Positions 4,748 through 6,259 of a DNA stretch of 6,259 nt are shown here, piece by piece (the stretch's first letter is position 1; each line of letters opens with the position of its first letter). The position numbers were made by a program, and so were the translations under genes. The DNA is taken from positions 1 through 6,259 of the forward strand of contig NZ_JACOOK010000009.1 in NCBI RefSeq assembly GCF_014288115.1, read 5' to 3'. The notes under the pieces were generated by a model. That model saw only the letters and a program-made list of their open reading frames with translations. It was not told the origin of the DNA and did no database searches. The stretch is from Alistipes_A hominis. Lineage in GTDB: Bacteria > Bacteroidota > Bacteroidia > Bacteroidales > Rikenellaceae.

Positions 4748-5823
4748 AATCTAAAATAATAATATTCACCCTCACCTGTCGAACAACCGAATTGCGGCAT
4801 TAATGTCTGTGCATTTTCACTAAAAAGCAGGTCATCCGTCATTAAATCAAATAACGTCGTATTCCCCGTTCTGGTGTCGAACGCAACAAAAACAATCGTT
4901 CCTCCCTTCATATACCGAAAATAAATAACATGATTATGTTCCCTGTAATCATGGATACCATAGATCTTTTTCGTCTGAAAAAGTTGTGCCTCCAGCGGTA
5001 ATCGGGAATTCATATCCACAACTTTTAAATCCTGCGGACGTAACAGATCCTCGCTTTGCAAAGCCATATAAGGCATTACTCCTTGGGAACCGATATAAAA
5101 TACAGTATCCATAAACTGTTTCACGAATCGGTACGCATTCTTCTCTCCCGGATAAAAAACTTTACTATCTATCCGTTCCGGATCGTGCCACTGTTTATTG
5201 TATGCCGAACTCATATAAACACCATCACTCTTTGCTGTCGAAAGATCAATTCGCCGCAACAAACCATCCGTAGCCGGTTGCTCATCAAAACAATACAGAT
5301 CTACAAACAATGATCCGTCTGCCCACTGTATCCGATGGCTCCGAATCCCGGACTCTTTGTCCAATGCAATTGTTTTCTGGAATTTCCCATCGGAGATATT
5401 GTATTGACTGATCGTTTGTTTTTGATCGTCGAGTATATAAATCCGACCGTTCACCATATCCAGTGAAAAATCACCCGGAACGATATATTCGCCCGGCCCA
5501 TTCCCCCGACTTCCGATCTGCCGTACGAATACACCGTCACGCGTAAATTCAAATACTCCTTTAGCTTGATGTCTATCTAATATAAAGATGCGATTATTCA
5601 AACCTTGTATTTTGTCAAGACTTCCTATCCACACCGATGTGTCCAGAACAATAGCATTCGCTTTTTGAAATAACGAAGACATGAATAACACTTTTTCTCG
5701 CTCCGCACGATCGACATCGACAACATACAGACTGTCATTCCGTAAAACCCCACTCGTCCCGGAATTCGTAGAACAAGAAATCCAGAAGACGAACAAACAA
5801 ATACAAAAGAAAGAAAACTTCAT
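4735..5823 (-). CDS. 6-bladed beta-propeller lipoprotein
   Basis: A 362-residue exported protein of the 6-bladed beta-propeller group common in Bacteroidales and usually of unknown substrate. The start at 5823 (MKFSFF) is chosen over the upstream ATG at 5889 because it places a hydrophobic signal segment directly at the N-terminus. Cys17 in FWISCST is a likely lipidation site, although Trp at -3 makes the lipobox unusual. The propeller shows NRIFILDRHQAKGVFEFTRDG (residues 77-97), then RQIGSRGNGPGEY (101-113), the most typical signature of the group. NGRIYILDD (125-133) and further strand repeats follow. The C-terminus ends abruptly in a YYYFRFFSV tail. Relatives as I remember them continue for some tens of residues, so the mobile element may have cut the end; this is uncertain. 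It converges on the MORN-repeat gene and is probably part of the host chromosome. Confidence 0.85.
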   Translation of the reverse strand: MKFSFFCICLFVFWISCSTNSGTSGVLRNDSLYVVDVDRAEREKVLFMSSLFQKANAIVLDTSVWIGSLDKIQGLNNRIFILDRHQAKGVFEFTRDGVFVRQIGSRGNGPGEYIVPGDFSLDMVNGRIYILDDQKQTISQYNISDGKFQKTIALDKESGIRSHRIQWADGSLFVDLYCFDEQPATDGLLRRIDLSTAKSDGVYMSSAYNKQWHDPERIDSKVFYPGEKNAYRFVKQFMDTVFYIGSQGVMPYMALQSEDLLRPQDLKVVDMNSRLPLEAQLFQTKKIYGIHDYREHNHVIYFRYMKGGTIVFVAFDTRTGNTTLFDLMTDDLLFSENAQTLMPQFGCSTGEGEYYYFRFFSV

Positions 5824-6120
5824 TTTTACACATTTAGAGAGTCTTTCCCAACAAACGCTTCGACCCCACTCGACCGAAATCAGCCACAAACGATTACTCT
5901 CGTATAATCATTAGTGGATTGCATATATCCTTCACAATCAAAATAGACATTACCATTAAACTTCTCAGTCTCATTTTTTTTAATTAATAAAATTATACAA
6001 CTATTTCAATCAATTTTGATTTCACATACGCTTTCTCTCTTACATTTCTACTTCATCCATAAGCATTCTTATATTGGTTTGTCTTTAAAGTTATATTATC
6101 CTTTCGCAAAAAGCAAAATA
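5824..6120. other. AT-rich intergenic region upstream of the lipoprotein gene
   Basis: About 300 bases without a convincing gene. It must hold the leader and promoter of the leftward lipoprotein gene, but I find no clear TAnnTTTG motif on the minus strand. A short T-rich run (5974-5982) and general AT-richness are the only other features. No repeats or RNA genes were recognised. Confidence 0.5.
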
Positions 6121-6155
6121 AAAGCATCGTTAAAAGTCAATTTTAACGATGCTTT
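6121..6155 (-). terminator. Strong hairpin terminator
   Basis: AAAGCATCGTTAAAA (6121-6135) and its exact complement TTTTAACGATGCTTT (6141-6155) form a perfect 15-bp stem around a 5-base loop. It lies about 40 bases beyond the probable stop codon of the leftward reading frame at the right edge, so it most likely ends that transcript. The A/T-rich stem ends mean it may work in both directions. Confidence 0.8.
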
Positions 6156-6193
6156 AATGAGAAAACGTCGATTCTTGGGGTAGAAATGAAAAT

Positions 6194-6259
6194 TTATAAA
6201 TCATACCGGAGCAACGTATCCATGCAGGAAGGATGCGTGGCGTAGATACAATTGTTTTT
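6194..6259 (-). CDS. Probable C-terminal end of an unidentified leftward gene
   Basis: Twenty-one codons open to the right edge encode KNNCIYATHPSCMDTLLRYD, then Leu and a TAA at 6194-6196. The stop sits about 40 bases before the strong terminator, as expected for the end of a leftward gene. All three minus-strand frames are open this close to the edge, so the frame choice rests on the protein-like composition and is not certain; a second frame runs on to a stop next to the terminator. I do not recognise the protein. Confidence 0.35.
   Translation of the reverse strand, partial: KNNCIYATHPSCMDTLLRYDL

Noticed and set aside
5681..5914. Plus-strand frame of 77 codons opposite the lipoprotein N-terminus
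   Set aside because: Polar low-complexity composition, no promoter, and it covers the signal-peptide region of a well-supported gene.

Overview
The window looks like an accessory, mobile region from a human-gut Bacteroidales genome (Bacteroides, Parabacteroides or a close relative). Three things point there. There is a recognisable erm(F) macrolide-resistance gene, typical of that group. There are promoters with the Bacteroides -7 element TAnnTTTG and few Shine-Dalgarno sequences. The right flank carries a 6-bladed beta-propeller lipoprotein gene of the usual Bacteroidales kind. Base composition changes in blocks: the relaxase end is GC-rich, the genes from about 1.0 to 3.8 kb are AT-rich, and the last accessory gene and the right flank are intermediate.

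Left part (1-960): the C-terminal half of a MobV-type relaxase runs off the left edge. It is followed by a 15-bp hairpin terminator. A consensus-like promoter (TTCG-N19-TATATTTG) overlaps that terminator and points into the next genes.

Middle (about 985-4540): this is the part worth attention. Four small genes all read rightward: a SUKH (SMI1/KNR4) protein, a DUF2262-like protein, a four-helix membrane protein and a secreted MORN-repeat protein. An erm(F) copy sits among them in reverse orientation and has a 5-base deletion that breaks its C-terminus. The spacers between these units share one architecture: a left end containing TAACA, an inverted repeat whose sequence differs in each spacer, and a right end near AAC(C)RTTA followed by NCAACC or a degenerate form. 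The following gene starts 2-18 bases later (the start after the weak first site is less certain). This is how integron gene cassettes and their attC sites are built, and it is also what one would expect of a recombinase-associated array of acquired interbacterial defence (rAID) genes in Bacteroidales. SUKH proteins are a known immunity family against polymorphic toxins. No recombinase lies in the window. The best reading is a mobile element carrying an integron-like cassette array of putative immunity genes behind a fixed promoter.

Right part (4541-6259): a short spacer holds an 8-bp perfect palindrome, a second TTCG-N19-TATATTTG promoter-like motif and a 27-codon reading frame. It leads to a convergent beta-propeller lipoprotein gene whose C-terminus may have been cut by the element's end. 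Beyond lie about 300 bases of AT-rich intergenic DNA, a strong hairpin terminator, and the probable tail of another leftward gene at the right edge.
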